Shown: one piece after another, positions 50,205 through 59,987 of the stretch
Numbering within the stretch: position 1 is the first letter of the stretch
Layout of the letters: each line of letters starts with the position of its first letter
Assembly (NCBI GenBank): GCA_026168805.1
Contig: JAPFDS010000061.1
Location: 1 to 64,000, forward strand
Direction: 5' to 3'
DNA: 64,000 bases
Origin: Caryophanales bacterium
Lineage (GTDB): Bacteria; Bacillota; Bacilli; Bacillales; Amphibacillaceae
Translations under genes and position numbers: made by a program
The notes under the pieces: model-generated
What the model was told of the DNA's origin: nothing
What the model saw: only the letters and a program-made list of their open reading frames with translations
Database searches by the model: none

Positions 50205-50960
50205 TTATGCTAAAGGACGAATATGTATGTCGTCGTTTCGAAGTGCTTTTGTAATGTTTTGTACAAACTTTAAAGCTTGTACACTATCTCCATGTACGCA
50301 GACGGTATGTGCTTTCAGGGAGTGTTGTGTACCTTGCATGGTGCGAACGGATCCATCTTTTACAAATCCGAGCACTTGTTGAATGGACTGATCTGTGTCA
50401 ACAATCAATGCATGCGGCTCTTTTCTTGAAGTTAAAGTACCGTCTGATTGATAGGTACGATCAGCAAATACTTCATGGGCAGTTTGTAGACCAATGTTTT
50501 CCCCAGCTTTAGTGAGCTCACTTCCAGATAAACCATATAAAATGAGTGACGGGGATACGTCATATACGGCTTGAGCAATAGCTTTAGCTAAGGAAGCATC
50601 TTTTGCAGCCATATTATAAAGTGCTCCGTGGGGTTTTACGTGATTCAATGATTCGTTAAAGGTAGATAAGAAACCTTGCAGAGCGCCAATTTGATAGACA
50701 ACTGCATCATAAGCTTCCTCAGGTGAAATGTTCATTTCTCTTCTGCCAAAGCCGATTAAATCGGGTAATCCTGGATGGGCCCCAATTTTTACGTTATGTT
50801 GAATGGCCTTTTTAACCGTTGTACGCATGATGGTTGGGTCTCCACTATGAAAGCCACATGCAATATTTACTGAGCTAATGTATGTAAGGATTTCCTCCTG
50901 GTCACCTACTTTATAAGGACCGAACCCTTCACCTAAATCACAATTTAGGTCAATATTCAT
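50205..50960 (-). CDS. pxpA: 5-oxoprolinase subunit A (LamB/YcsF family)
   Basis: A 251-residue protein of the LamB/YcsF family. The hallmark start is [13 protein letters not shown] with the conserved Asp/Glu, followed by [20 protein letters not shown] near residue 30 and [20 protein letters not shown] near 55. [15 protein letters not shown] near 107 is also fixed in the family. PxpA with PxpB and PxpC cleaves 5-oxoproline to glutamate using ATP. TTGGAGGAGATGAG precedes the ATG. It heads the minus-strand operon and is divergent from the pxpB operon. Confidence 0.93.
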   Translation of the reverse strand: MNIDLNCDLGEGFGPYKVGDQEEILTYISSVNIACGFHSGDPTIMRTTVKKAIQHNVKIGAHPGLPDLIGFGRREMNISPEEAYDAVVYQIGALQGFLSTFNESLNHVKPHGALYNMAAKDASLAKAIAQAVYDVSPSLILYGLSGSELTKAGENIGLQTAHEVFADRTYQSDGTLTSRKEPHALIVDTDQSIQQVLGFVKDGSVRTMQGTQHSLKAHTVCVHGDSVQALKFVQNITKALRNDDIHIRPLA

Positions 50961-51189
50961 CTCATCTCCTCCAATACAATCTAATAGAAAGCGTATTCAT
51001 TGAGTTCCGAAATGTGAAACACAAGTTCTGAACTAGCGCTTATGTTATCACATGTTAAAATAAAAGAAAAGAGCTACTTGTTAAAAAGATGATCGAATTT
51101 AAACTTGCTGAAAACAGAAAATTTTATTATACTATTAATACCGCTAATCGGAACTGAAATTCAATTTAACGGAACAAGAGGTGTCGTAA

Positions 51190-51930
51190 ATGATCGAAAA
51201 GTATGATTTGCATATAAAACCATTAGGAGATTCTGCTTTGGTCGTACAATTTGGGAAAGATGTGAGTGAAGAGACCCATGAAAAGGTAATGAACTTCATT
51301 CAAGCAATAGAATCCAATCCTTTTAAAGGTTTCTTGGAAGCGGTTCCTACATACAATACTGTGACTGTTTTTTATAATCCACTTCTAGTTTTTCATTCAT
51401 ATCCTAAACAGCATAGTGTGTTTGAAACCGTTTACGAACGCGTGCAAAATTACGCAACTCAACATGGGGAATATGTAAAAGAAGCATCGAATATTGTAGA
51501 AATTCCTGTCCTTTATGGAGGAGAATTTGGTCCTGACTTGGATCTGATTGCTCATAGGAACCAGCTACGTACGGAAGAAGTAATACAAATTCATTCGGAA
51601 CGTGACTATTTAGTATACATGATTGGGTTTGCACCGGGATTTCCATATGTAGGTGGGATGGATGAACGCATTGAAGCACCGCGAAAAGAAAATCCTCGAA
51701 AGTCGATACCAGCAGGGTCCGTAGGGATCGCCGGAAAACAAACCGGGATTTATCCATTTGAAAGTCCAGGGGGATGGCAAATTATTGGACGTACACCTGC
51801 AGAGTTGTTTTTACCGGAACGCAATCCTCCAACACTCATTCAACCAGGTGATCGCTTACGATTTGTGCCCATTGATGCTGAGGAATATATGAAGCAGTTA
51901 GGGGGGAGAAAAGATGACGATCAAAATTAA
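51190..51930 (+). CDS. pxpB: 5-oxoprolinase subunit B (KipI/allophanate hydrolase subunit 1 family)
   Basis: 246 residues. The N-terminal part has ALVVQFGKDVSEETHEKVMN; the strongly conserved cyclophilin-like part reads YMIGFAPGFPYVGGMDERIE near residue 140, then RKSIPAGSVGIAGKQTGIYP and SPGGWQIIGRTP. KipI in B. subtilis also inhibits the sporulation kinase KinA, so a second role is possible. The gene overlaps pxpC by 17 bases, implying coupled translation. AAGAGGTGTCGTAA precedes the ATG. Confidence 0.93.
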   Translation: MIEKYDLHIKPLGDSALVVQFGKDVSEETHEKVMNFIQAIESNPFKGFLEAVPTYNTVTVFYNPLLVFHSYPKQHSVFETVYERVQNYATQHGEYVKEASNIVEIPVLYGGEFGPDLDLIAHRNQLRTEEVIQIHSERDYLVYMIGFAPGFPYVGGMDERIEAPRKENPRKSIPAGSVGIAGKQTGIYPFESPGGWQIIGRTPAELFLPERNPPTLIQPGDRLRFVPIDAEEYMKQLGGRKDDDQN

Positions 51931-52921
51931 ACATCCAGGAGTTCAAGCAACGATACAAGATTTTGGGAGAATTGGAGCACAAAAGTACGGGATCGTAGTG
52001 AGCGGAGCGATGGATAAAATGTCATTGCGTATTGGAAATATACTTGTGCATAATGTAGAGCATGAAGCGGGGATCGAAGTGATGTTTTATGGAACAACAT
52101 TCGAATGTACGGAAGATCTGCTCATAGCGATTACTGGCGGAGACTTGCAGCCAGAGATGGACGGGAATGCTGTCCCGATGTGGCGACCAATTTTTATGAA
52201 AGAAGGCTCTACGTTAACGTTTAAAGGTCCTAAATCTGGCTTGCTTGCTTATGTTGCCATTGCAGGTGGGATCGATGTTCCTGAAGAAATTGGGAGTAAG
52301 AGCACCTTTAGCAAAGCAAGAATTGGCGGATATAAAGGAAGGGCATTACAAACTGGAGATGAACTGGCTGTTGGTTTGCTAAGTGACACACAGGATAAAG
52401 TGATGCAATCATTACAAAAACTGCATACACATCCGACATGGTACGTGAATGCTACGAAGGTGTTTGCGGGGAAGAAAAGTGAAAAGATTCGTGTTCTCAA
52501 AGGTAGTGAGTATGAGTTGTTTTCTGAGAAAAGTCAAACGGCATTTACAACGGGCACATATACATTAACGCCGCAAGCGGATCGAATGGGCTATACATTT
52601 TCAGGGGATGCACTTCGTTTGTCGACGTGGGAAGAATTGTTGTCAGAAGGGGTCACTTATGGAACGATTCAAGTCCCAGCGAGTGGAAAACCAATTGTAT
52701 TAATGGCTGAACGACAAACGACTGGGGGATATCCGAGAATTGGTCAAGTGATCTCAGCAGATTTACCCAAACTTGCCCAATTACAACCGAATAGCCAGGT
52801 AACATTTGAGATTGTCTCGATTGAAGAAGCGGAAAAGGAATTATTTCGATTGGAAGATTTTATCGAAGAACTGAAACTCGGAATTTATTTAAAAACAACA
52901 ACAGGAGGAATGACACAGTGA
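51914..52921 (+). CDS. pxpC: 5-oxoprolinase subunit C (KipA/allophanate hydrolase subunit 2 family)
   Basis: 335 residues. The family features KHPGVQATIQDFGRIGAQKY at the start, VSGAMDKMSLRIGNILVHN near residue 28 and a C-terminal ERQTTGGYPRIGQVISADLP are intact. It overlaps pxpB at its start and the biotin carrier gene at its end by four bases (GTGA). With PxpA and PxpB it makes the ATP-dependent 5-oxoprolinase. Confidence 0.93.
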   Translation: MTIKIKHPGVQATIQDFGRIGAQKYGIVVSGAMDKMSLRIGNILVHNVEHEAGIEVMFYGTTFECTEDLLIAITGGDLQPEMDGNAVPMWRPIFMKEGSTLTFKGPKSGLLAYVAIAGGIDVPEEIGSKSTFSKARIGGYKGRALQTGDELAVGLLSDTQDKVMQSLQKLHTHPTWYVNATKVFAGKKSEKIRVLKGSEYELFSEKSQTAFTTGTYTLTPQADRMGYTFSGDALRLSTWEELLSEGVTYGTIQVPASGKPIVLMAERQTTGGYPRIGQVISADLPKLAQLQPNSQVTFEIVSIEEAEKELFRLEDFIEELKLGIYLKTTTGGMTQ

Positions 52922-53379
52922 AAACAGAGCGATTACGAGAAATTATTCATATTGTTGAAGAGGCAGATGTTGATGTCCTACACATCGAGGAAAATGGATT
53001 TAAACTATATTATGAAAAAAATGGTGCGCAACCTACTATGCATCAACCAAGCGACCATTTTAAAGCAAAAGAAGCGGTTCATGAAGAAGAGCACCCTTCC
53101 GAAGAGAAGTCTACGCACATTGAAAGCGATGACAAACGAGAAGAAATTGTCTCACCGATGATTGGAACGTTTTTCTCACGTCCAGAACCTGGTGCCGATC
53201 CATACGTACAAGTAGGCTCCACCGTGACTGCAGGAGATACGGTTTGTGTGTTGGAAGCTATGAAGCTCATGAATGAAATAACAGCTTCGACTACTGGTGA
53301 GATTGTTGACATGCTCGTGTCTGATGGAGATGTTATTGAATATGGACAACCATTATTTACAGTTAGAGTGGGTGAATAA
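52918..53379 (+). CDS. accB: Biotin carboxyl carrier protein, operon-specific copy
   Basis: 153 residues. The N-terminal helical part (IIHIVEEADVDVLHIEENG) and acidic linker lead to the biotinyl domain, IVSPMIGTFFSRPEPGADPY then CVLEAMKLMNEI, where the Lys of EAMK is biotinylated (about residue 117). The start is GTG 52918, after GGAGGAATGACACA, overlapping pxpC. The close coupling to pxpBC and accC suggests a dedicated carboxylase part, or a second acetyl-CoA carboxylase set. Confidence 0.92.
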   Translation: MKTERLREIIHIVEEADVDVLHIEENGFKLYYEKNGAQPTMHQPSDHFKAKEAVHEEEHPSEEKSTHIESDDKREEIVSPMIGTFFSRPEPGADPYVQVGSTVTAGDTVCVLEAMKLMNEITASTTGEIVDMLVSDGDVIEYGQPLFTVRVGE

Positions 53380-54755
53380 TGATGATTCAAAAAGTATTAA
53401 TTGCCAATCGTGGAGAAATCGCTGTTCGGATTATTCAAGCATGCCATGAATTAAACATTCAAACCGTCGCTGTTTTTTCAGAGCCTGACCGCGAATCCTT
53501 GCATGTACGTTTAGCAGATGAAGCTTTTTGTATTGGCCCAGCGCCTGCGAATGACAGTTATTTAAACATAGATCACATTATGCGAGTAGCTATGTTAACA
53601 GACGCAGACGCCATTCATCCAGGATACGGATTTCTAGCTGAAAATGTGGAATTTGCGAAAGCTTGCGAGAAATTCAAGAAGATCTTTATTGGGCCTACCG
53701 CAGCAACGATTGAACAAATGGGTGTGAAAGATGTTGCCCGTAAAACGATGCGAAAACACGGAGTCCCTGTAACACCAGGTTCCCATGGCCTCGTTGAAAC
53801 CGAAGAAGAAGCTTTAGACTGGGCAAATGAACTTGGTTTTCCGGTCATTTTAAAAGCAACGGTTGGTGGTGGGGGTAAAGGGATTCGTACGGTTTACACG
53901 AAAGAAGATTTGCAAAAAGCCATCCAAGTAACTCGTCAAGAAGCGCACGCATCTTTTGGGAATTCAGGTATTTATATTGAGCGATTCATTGAAGATTTCC
54001 GTCATATCGAAGTGCAAATTATTGGCGATACATATGGAAATGTCGTCCATTTGGGTGAAAGAGATTGTACGATTCAACGCAGAATGCAAAAGCTAGTAGA
54101 GGAAGCGCCTTCTCCTGCAATTTCAGAAAGTGCCCGCGAGAAGTTAGGTGAAATGGCTGTAACCGCAGCAAAAGCAGTTGACTACGTAGGCGCAGGCACC
54201 GTTGAATTTATTTATGACCGGTCTAAAAATGACTTTTACTTTATGGAAATGAATACGCGTATTCAAGTAGAACATCCGATTACGGAAATGATTACAGGAG
54301 TAGACTTAATTCAAGAGCAAATCAAAGTCGCCAGTGGTTTAAAATTGTCAATGACGCAGGAAGATATTACCTTGGAGGGCTGTTCTATCGAGTGTCGAAT
54401 CAATGCGGAGGACCCGGATAACGACTTTATGCCTTCACCAGGAAAAATAACGCGCTATGTAGCACCTGGAGGACTTGGAGTTCGAATAGATTCGGCGGCG
54501 TATGATGGATATATGATTCAACCATTCTATGATTCGATGATTGCTAAATTAATCGTTCACGGGAAAAACCGATCAGAGGCGATTACCAAAATGCAACGTG
54601 CCTTACATCATTTTGATATCGAGGGTGTGAAAACGACCATCCCCTTCCTTAAAAATGTTCTCACAAATGACACCTTTTTAAGTGGAGATTTTAATACGAA
54701 TTTTTTAGAAGAATATGAAGCCACACGTGAAGAAAAAATAGATTCGGAACAATAA
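53379..54755 (+). CDS. accC: Biotin carboxylase, operon-specific copy
   Basis: 458 residues, the full length for AccC. VLIANRGEIAVRIIQACHEL at the start, ATP-grasp loop KATVGGGGKGIRTV near residue 162, ERDCTIQRRMQKLVEEAPSP near 230 and FMEMNTRIQVEHPITEMITG near 288 carry the metal, ATP and bicarbonate ligands. The ATG overlaps the accB stop (TAATG). Biotin carboxylase and pxpBC-type domains are joined in one chain in urea amidolyase, and here the same kinds of domains are kept together as separate genes. Confidence 0.94.
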   Translation: MMIQKVLIANRGEIAVRIIQACHELNIQTVAVFSEPDRESLHVRLADEAFCIGPAPANDSYLNIDHIMRVAMLTDADAIHPGYGFLAENVEFAKACEKFKKIFIGPTAATIEQMGVKDVARKTMRKHGVPVTPGSHGLVETEEEALDWANELGFPVILKATVGGGGKGIRTVYTKEDLQKAIQVTRQEAHASFGNSGIYIERFIEDFRHIEVQIIGDTYGNVVHLGERDCTIQRRMQKLVEEAPSPAISESAREKLGEMAVTAAKAVDYVGAGTVEFIYDRSKNDFYFMEMNTRIQVEHPITEMITGVDLIQEQIKVASGLKLSMTQEDITLEGCSIECRINAEDPDNDFMPSPGKITRYVAPGGLGVRIDSAAYDGYMIQPFYDSMIAKLIVHGKNRSEAITKMQRALHHFDIEGVKTTIPFLKNVLTNDTFLSGDFNTNFLEEYEATREEKIDSEQ

Positions 54756-54773
54756 TGTTCTGAATCTATTTTT
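54735..54773. terminator. Bidirectional terminator overlapping the accC and iclR ends
   Basis: AAATAGATTCGGAACA pairs with TGTTCTGAATCTATTT, with T-runs on both sides. It overlaps the end of accC and the end of the convergent regulator. Confidence 0.85.
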
Positions 54774-55521
54774 GTATGTATCCTAGTTTTTTAGAAATTT
54801 CATCTGCTGCTTGAATGACTTTTTTCGCAAAGACATTTACAGTTTCTCCTCGGTAATTCGCTTCAATGCCCGCAATACTTATTCCAGCAATCACATGTCC
54901 TTCGTGATTAAAAATGGGTGCGGCAATGGAAGACGTATGACTTTCTAATTCAGAAGTACTTAATGTATATCCATCTTTCTGTGCTTGCTCAATGGAGCTT
55001 CTTAACTTCTGTTTATCTGTAATAGTTCCTGGAGCCAGTTGTTGTAAGTCTATTTTGCTGACATATGCTTGAACTTCATCCTCCGGTAGAAAAGATAAGA
55101 TAATTCTGGAGCAAGCACCTGCATAGAGGGGACTTGTTCGACCAATGGCTGTAAACAGACGTACCTTTTGTTTCGTATCAATTTTTTCGATATAAACGGT
55201 AGAATCCCCTTGTTTAAGTGTGAGATTAATGGCTTCTTCTACATCTTCGTGCAATGCATTCATAATCGGATAGGCGATATTACGAATATCCAATCGTGCA
55301 GAAACAAGAGAGCCGAAACGTAAAAAGATGAGACCTAAACGGTATTTAGCATCGTCGCCTTTTTCAAGAAACTCCATTTCCTCTAACGATTGCAGCATTC
55401 GGTATACAGACGTTTTGGGGATGTTTGATAAATCTATGATTTCTTGAAATGTTAATGCATCATGGTCTTCAAACAATTTTAAAATATCCATCGACCGAAG
55501 TACAGTTTTATTTCTACTCAT
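54766..55521 (-). CDS. IclR family regulator (KipR-like)
   Basis: 251 residues from ATG 55521, following TTGGAGGAATATACG; the frame opens eight codons earlier. Winged helix at about 1-65: VLRSMDILKLFEDHDALTFQ, IIDLSNIPKTSVYRMLQSLE. Ligand domain at about 80-250: RIGRTSPLYAGACSRIILSF-like segment and SIAAPIFNHEGHVIAGISIA near residue 207. In B. subtilis the kip operon is controlled by an IclR protein, KipR, in the same place, so this one probably controls pxp transcription. Confidence 0.88.
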   Translation of the reverse strand: MSRNKTVLRSMDILKLFEDHDALTFQEIIDLSNIPKTSVYRMLQSLEEMEFLEKGDDAKYRLGLIFLRFGSLVSARLDIRNIAYPIMNALHEDVEEAINLTLKQGDSTVYIEKIDTKQKVRLFTAIGRTSPLYAGACSRIILSFLPEDEVQAYVSKIDLQQLAPGTITDKQKLRSSIEQAQKDGYTLSTSELESHTSSIAAPIFNHEGHVIAGISIAGIEANYRGETVNVFAKKVIQAADEISKKLGYIQK

Positions 55522-55733
55522 AACGTATATTCCTCCAATAATCATTCAATAGTGTATGTAAGAGAATGCAGGATAAAGACTCCTCAAGATATCAACATTC
55601 TACAGGGAAAAACAAGAAACAACAACAGCTACGGTGCGCGAGACTGTCATGTAGACAAACCTATGAATCTTTATACGAATAAAGCCCAAAAGATGGTATG
55701 CTAGTATAAAACGCTTACAAGGTGGGATCTCTC

Positions 55734-56636
55734 ATGCGAGCTATTAAAAATTATGATACCTTTGCAACCATTAAAAAAATTAATAAAGGTTGGTCAAAGG
55801 ATGAAAAGTACTATGTAGAAACAGATGATGGGAATCGATTGTTGCTTAGAATTTCGGATGCGTCGATGGTTGATGAGAAAAAACATGAGGCAATGATGAT
55901 GAATCAATTTTCACGTCTAGGTCTCCCAGTCGCTCACGTTATCGATTATGGGCTATGTGGGAATGGCTCGCAAGTGTATGTATTAATGACTTGGCGTGAA
56001 GGAGAAGATGCAGCAGATGTGTTGCCAACATTGCCAAAAAAACAACAATACGAACTCGGCGTACAATCTGGAGAGATTTTGTGAAGCATGCACGATATTC
56101 CGGCGCCAGCCAAACAAGAGGATTGGGATATTCGATTTAATCGTAAAATTGATCTGAAAATAAAGGAATATAAAAATTGTGGTGTTCAAATGAAGGGCGC
56201 AGATGCATTTATGGATTATATCGAATCCCATCGACATTTATTAGAAAATAGACCTCAAACGTTTCAACATGGAGATTACCATACAGGAAATATGGTTATT
56301 TCGTCGGAAGGAAAATTAAGTATTATCGATTTCAATCGCAATGATTATGGGGATCCTTGGGAAGAATTTAATCGCATTGTTTGGAGTGCTGAGGCGAGTC
56401 CAATCTTTGCCACAGGTCAGCTGCATGGTTATTTTAATGGTGAACCTAGCGATACGTTTTTTCAAATGTTGGCGTTATATATAAGTAGCAATACATTATC
56501 CTCCATCCCATGGGCGATTCCTTTTGGGGAAAAGCAAGTGCATATAATGCAGCGTCAAGTGGAAGATGTTTTACATTGGTTTGATGCTATGAACAACCCT
56601 ATTCCTACGTGGTATCAACCGGGTGAAATTGATTAA
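55734..56636 (+). pseudogene. Aminoglycoside phosphotransferase family kinase split by an in-frame TGA
   Basis: From ATG 55734 (AAGGTGGG upstream) the frame runs to TGA 56082-56084 and then continues in the same frame to 56636. Both halves belong to one APH-like kinase: N-lobe SKDEKYYVETDDGNRLLLRI and YVLMTWREGEDAADVLP; C-lobe FQHGDYHTGNMVISSEGKLS and IIDFNRNDYGDPWEEFNRIV, holding the catalytic HGDxHxGN and IDF motifs. The stop falls in QSGEIL-stop-SMHDIPAP where relatives usually have LRKMH, so a single CGA to TGA change explains it. A restart at ATG 56088 would make only the C-lobe. Confidence 0.85.
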
Positions 56637-56732
56637 ACCGAAAAAAATTAAAGAATATTTATATTTGTTCGATATAACTAATGAGGGAATATGCACGTAA
56701 AGAATAGACAAACATAGAAGGAGAGTCCACAT

Positions 56733-59285
56733 ATGAAGTATATGTTGAATCGCAATTATACGATCCTAGATTTTTTTCAATCCTTCGCGTCCCTTCATCC
56801 GGATATTATTTTAATTTTTTCCTTAGATGGAAAATTAATTTCTCCACGCCAACATATAAATGAATATTTAGGATATGCATCTAGTGAACATATTGTTTTG
56901 AAAGATCTTCTTTCTGAAGAATATTATGAGGCGGCTGTGGATGCTTTTTATGAAACTGTACGTGGTCAAACGAATAGTCTTACCATTCGAATCAATGATC
57001 AACACGGAGAGCAAATCCATTTCTTAGCGACGTTTATTCCCATCAAACCCCAAGAGGCTGAGGTCCAAAATGTGTTTTTACGTCTAAGGGATATTACACA
57101 AGAAACACTACTAGAACAATCCAACAAACTAAAATCTAAAGAAATTGTTACAATGAATGATAATTATAAGTACATATTCAACCATTTAAATGTCGGTATT
57201 TGGATGTATGAATCATTAACAGGAGCAATTACTTTTGCATCGCAAGGGTTAGCAGACATCATGCAAATTCCGCTATTGCAAATATACGAGCATCCAGACT
57301 ACTGGAAAGAAATGATTAACAAAGAACATACAGAAGAGCTTTATAAGAAATATGACTGTTTAAAACAAGGCGAGACAATCGAACACACCTATCAAATAAT
57401 CGATGGAGAAGGACAAAGTAAATGGTTATTTGAACAGACGATTCCAAGAATGAATGAGCAAGGCGAAGTGACTCATCTATTTGGAATGATCATTGACGTC
57501 ACAGAGGAGACAGAAATGCAGGAGGAATTGCTTTTTTTAGCTACACATGATGCATTAACAGGCCTACCTAACTATCGCTATTTGGATACGAAGTTAGATG
57601 CATATATAGAAAGTAGTGAGATAGAGAAACTCGCAGCTTTTTATGTAGAAATTGATAACTTTCATTGGATTTTAGACTATTTAGGGTACCAAATTGGCGA
57701 CCTCGTTTTGAAGAAGATTTCCAAACGAATGAACAGAATGTTGCCCGAAAGCGGTTTTCTAGCAAAGATGGATCGTGATTCATTCGTAGTACTCTTACCA
57801 AATTATAAGACGAAAAATGACGTAACTACAATTGCAGAAAAGTTCATGCATGTCGTTGAAGAAACGATTGAAGTGCAAGGATATGAGTTTCATGTGACAG
57901 CAAGTATTGGGATTAGTTTCTATCCGCATACGAGCATGAATAAATTAATGTTGATGGAAAATGCTCATACAGCATTATACTATGCAAAGCATTTAGGGAA
58001 GAACAATTATCAAGTGTATTCATTTGACCGTGACATTAGTGCTCATAAGAAGTATATGTTAGAGAGGGATTTACGCGAAGCATTAAAAAATGATGAATTT
58101 GAATTATATTACCAACCACAAATCGATCCAAAAGATGGGGCTATTCAATCTGTTGAAGCATTGATACGTTGGCATCACAAAGACTGGGGAGTTGTCGCGC
58201 CTGATGAATTCATTCCGATTGCTGAGGAGAAACATTTAATTCATCAAATGGAAGATTGGGTGTTTCAGACCGTGTGTAAGCAAATGAATTTGTGGCGGGA
58301 ACAAGGACTACCAGCTTATCGTGTCTCGATCAATGTATCACCATTGCGCTTTTTAAAGCCCGGATTTGTTGAGAATATTAGACAGTGTTTAACAACATAT
58401 GATATACCAGCAAAAGATATTGAACTCGAAATTACTGAAAATATGATGTTAGAAGATAAGAAAAATATTGAACGAACGTTATCAATCATTAGTGATCTCG
58501 GACTCGGAATTGCACTCGACGATTTTGGTAAAGGCTATTCCTCTTTTCACTATTTACAGAAATACGATGTAGATACCATTAAAATTGATAAAATGTTTAT
58601 TCAACAGCTCGATGCAGCGGATGATAAAAACCAAGCCATTGTTCGTTCGATTATTCAACTTGCTAAAGCATTACATATTCGGGTTGTTGCTGAAGGTGTG
58701 GAAGAGATCGAGCATTTACAATTTTTAATAGATGAAGACTGTGACCTCGTGCAAGGCTACTTATTCTCCAAACCTGTATCTGTTCAGGAAGTTGAAAAAT
58801 CTCTTCATGCAAGGTATATACAACCAATCAAACAAAAGGAATATAAACCTTCAGATCATGAGCGTCGAGATGATTTACGTGTTTATTTTCCGAAGCACTT
58901 ACAGGCGCGTATGCATATTCAAGAAGTGCACAATCACAGCTTAAACATGGGTGCAGCACATATATTAGTGGAAAATATTAGTGTGCACGGCTTGAGATTT
59001 TTATCTTCATTGCGTTTACCAATGTCGTCTAAACTCAAACTTGTATTTGATTTTGTGCTATTAGGTGAGCCTTTTATGATTGAAGGAAAACTTGTCTATA
59101 ATTCGGATGAAAAAATGGATATTTTCTCATATGGAGTCGAACTTCAGATGGAAGATTCGGACCATGAACGTTTAGAAAAATTATTAGGTGAACTGAAGAA
59201 GTTATATGAAATAGATGCTGAGTTCCCAGAAACAAAGCTGATTGAAGAAAGTCCGCATATATATTTACGTGATAAACGAATGTAA
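56733..59285 (+). CDS. PAS-PAS-GGDEF-EAL-PilZ cyclic-di-GMP protein
   Basis: 850 residues with five domains: PAS about 15-125 (LISPRQHINEYLGYASSEHI), PAS about 145-260 (ending HLFGMIIDVTEETEMQEE), GGDEF about 265-430, EAL about 440-685 and PilZ about 710-825. The GGDEF active-site loop reads KMDRDSFVVLLP, so the cyclase is probably dead. The EAL part is intact: VEALIRWHHKDWG, LEITENMMLEDK, ALDDFGKGYSS, TIKIDKMFIQ and RVVAEGVEE. PilZ has RRDDLR and NISVHGLRF for c-di-GMP binding. The protein likely degrades c-di-GMP under PAS and PilZ control. AAGGAGAGTCCAC precedes the ATG. Confidence 0.92.
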   Translation: MKYMLNRNYTILDFFQSFASLHPDIILIFSLDGKLISPRQHINEYLGYASSEHIVLKDLLSEEYYEAAVDAFYETVRGQTNSLTIRINDQHGEQIHFLATFIPIKPQEAEVQNVFLRLRDITQETLLEQSNKLKSKEIVTMNDNYKYIFNHLNVGIWMYESLTGAITFASQGLADIMQIPLLQIYEHPDYWKEMINKEHTEELYKKYDCLKQGETIEHTYQIIDGEGQSKWLFEQTIPRMNEQGEVTHLFGMIIDVTEETEMQEELLFLATHDALTGLPNYRYLDTKLDAYIESSEIEKLAAFYVEIDNFHWILDYLGYQIGDLVLKKISKRMNRMLPESGFLAKMDRDSFVVLLPNYKTKNDVTTIAEKFMHVVEETIEVQGYEFHVTASIGISFYPHTSMNKLMLMENAHTALYYAKHLGKNNYQVYSFDRDISAHKKYMLERDLREALKNDEFELYYQPQIDPKDGAIQSVEALIRWHHKDWGVVAPDEFIPIAEEKHLIHQMEDWVFQTVCKQMNLWREQGLPAYRVSINVSPLRFLKPGFVENIRQCLTTYDIPAKDIELEITENMMLEDKKNIERTLSIISDLGLGIALDDFGKGYSSFHYLQKYDVDTIKIDKMFIQQLDAADDKNQAIVRSIIQLAKALHIRVVAEGVEEIEHLQFLIDEDCDLVQGYLFSKPVSVQEVEKSLHARYIQPIKQKEYKPSDHERRDDLRVYFPKHLQARMHIQEVHNHSLNMGAAHILVENISVHGLRFLSSLRLPMSSKLKLVFDFVLLGEPFMIEGKLVYNSDEKMDIFSYGVELQMEDSDHERLEKLLGELKKLYEIDAEFPETKLIEESPHIYLRDKRM

Positions 59286-59323
59286 AAGCATTCATGTTGT
59301 AGAGACAACATGAATGCTTTTTT
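59284..59323. terminator. Terminator after the EAL/PilZ gene
   Basis: AAAAGCATTCATGTTGT pairs with ACAACATGAATGCTTTT and continues in Ts. It starts one base before the gene's stop codon ends. Confidence 0.9.
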
Positions 59324-59353
59324 CAACCATACAAAGTACGTTCATTATGAATC

Positions 59354-59902
59354 TTAACTTTCTGCCGCTAGTGCATCAGCTTTTGTTGGATGGACAGTGC
59401 CATGGGGATGCTCTGGCGGAGTATAAATCGAATATAGTTTGAGTGGTTCATCCCCTGTATTGGTGATGTTATGCCATGTACCTGCAGGGATAATAGCAAT
59501 AATATCTTCAGAAATAGGCCGTCTAAAGGTCAAGTTATTTTTACTAGAGCCCATTTCAACGATTCCATCACCATCTTCAATACGTAAAAATTGATCTGTA
59601 TCCTCATGCATTTCCAATCCGATATCTTCACCAATTGGAATACGCATTAATGTTAACTGCATGTGTTCTCCCGTCCATAGGGCCGTGCGAAATAAAGTAT
59701 TATTTTCTGTCGCTTGTTCGATATTAATGACAAAAGGATTTGGACCTTGGTCAGCTATTCGTGCATTGGCTAGTGACCAATCTACATGGCTGTTATACGT
59801 CATTTGTCTATGCGGATGATGGTTTACATATGGAACTACTGGTGCATATCGATATGATGGGTAGGCATACGGATACGTATAAGGAACGTAATACAATTTC
59901 AA
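59354..59902 (-). CDS. Cupin protein with Tyr/Pro-rich N-terminus
   Basis: 182 residues from TTG 59902, after AAAGGGATTGATTG. The first 30 residues (YYVPYTYPYAYPSYRYAPVV) are rich in Tyr and Pro, reminiscent of spore-surface proteins. A cupin follows: IPIGEDIGLEMHEDTDQFLR, then VEMGSSKNNLTFRRPISEDI and PAGTWHNITNTGDEPLKLYS. Metal-binding His/Glu positions are present. The neighbouring spore germination operon and the Tyr-rich tail suggest a spore-coat location; the cargo or activity is unknown. Confidence 0.78.
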   Translation of the reverse strand: MKLYYVPYTYPYAYPSYRYAPVVPYVNHHPHRQMTYNSHVDWSLANARIADQGPNPFVINIEQATENNTLFRTALWTGEHMQLTLMRIPIGEDIGLEMHEDTDQFLRIEDGDGIVEMGSSKNNLTFRRPISEDIIAIIPAGTWHNITNTGDEPLKLYSIYTPPEHPHGTVHPTKADALAAES

Positions 59903-59987
59903 TCAATCCCTTTCAACTGTTATGTGAGTACTTTATTCAAGTTTGGCCCGAAAGGTGTTTGAAACTTATTACATTTTACTTATAGGG

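Noticed and set aside
50961-51189. Sigma-54 promoters for the pxp operons
   Set aside because: A TTGCT is present near 51108 but no GG stands at the required 12-base step; the region shows no acceptable match on either strand.
56082-56084. The in-frame TGA as a selenocysteine codon
   Set aside because: The kinase family has Arg or Lys at this point, the codon differs from CGA by one base, and no downstream structure of the bacterial SECIS kind is apparent.
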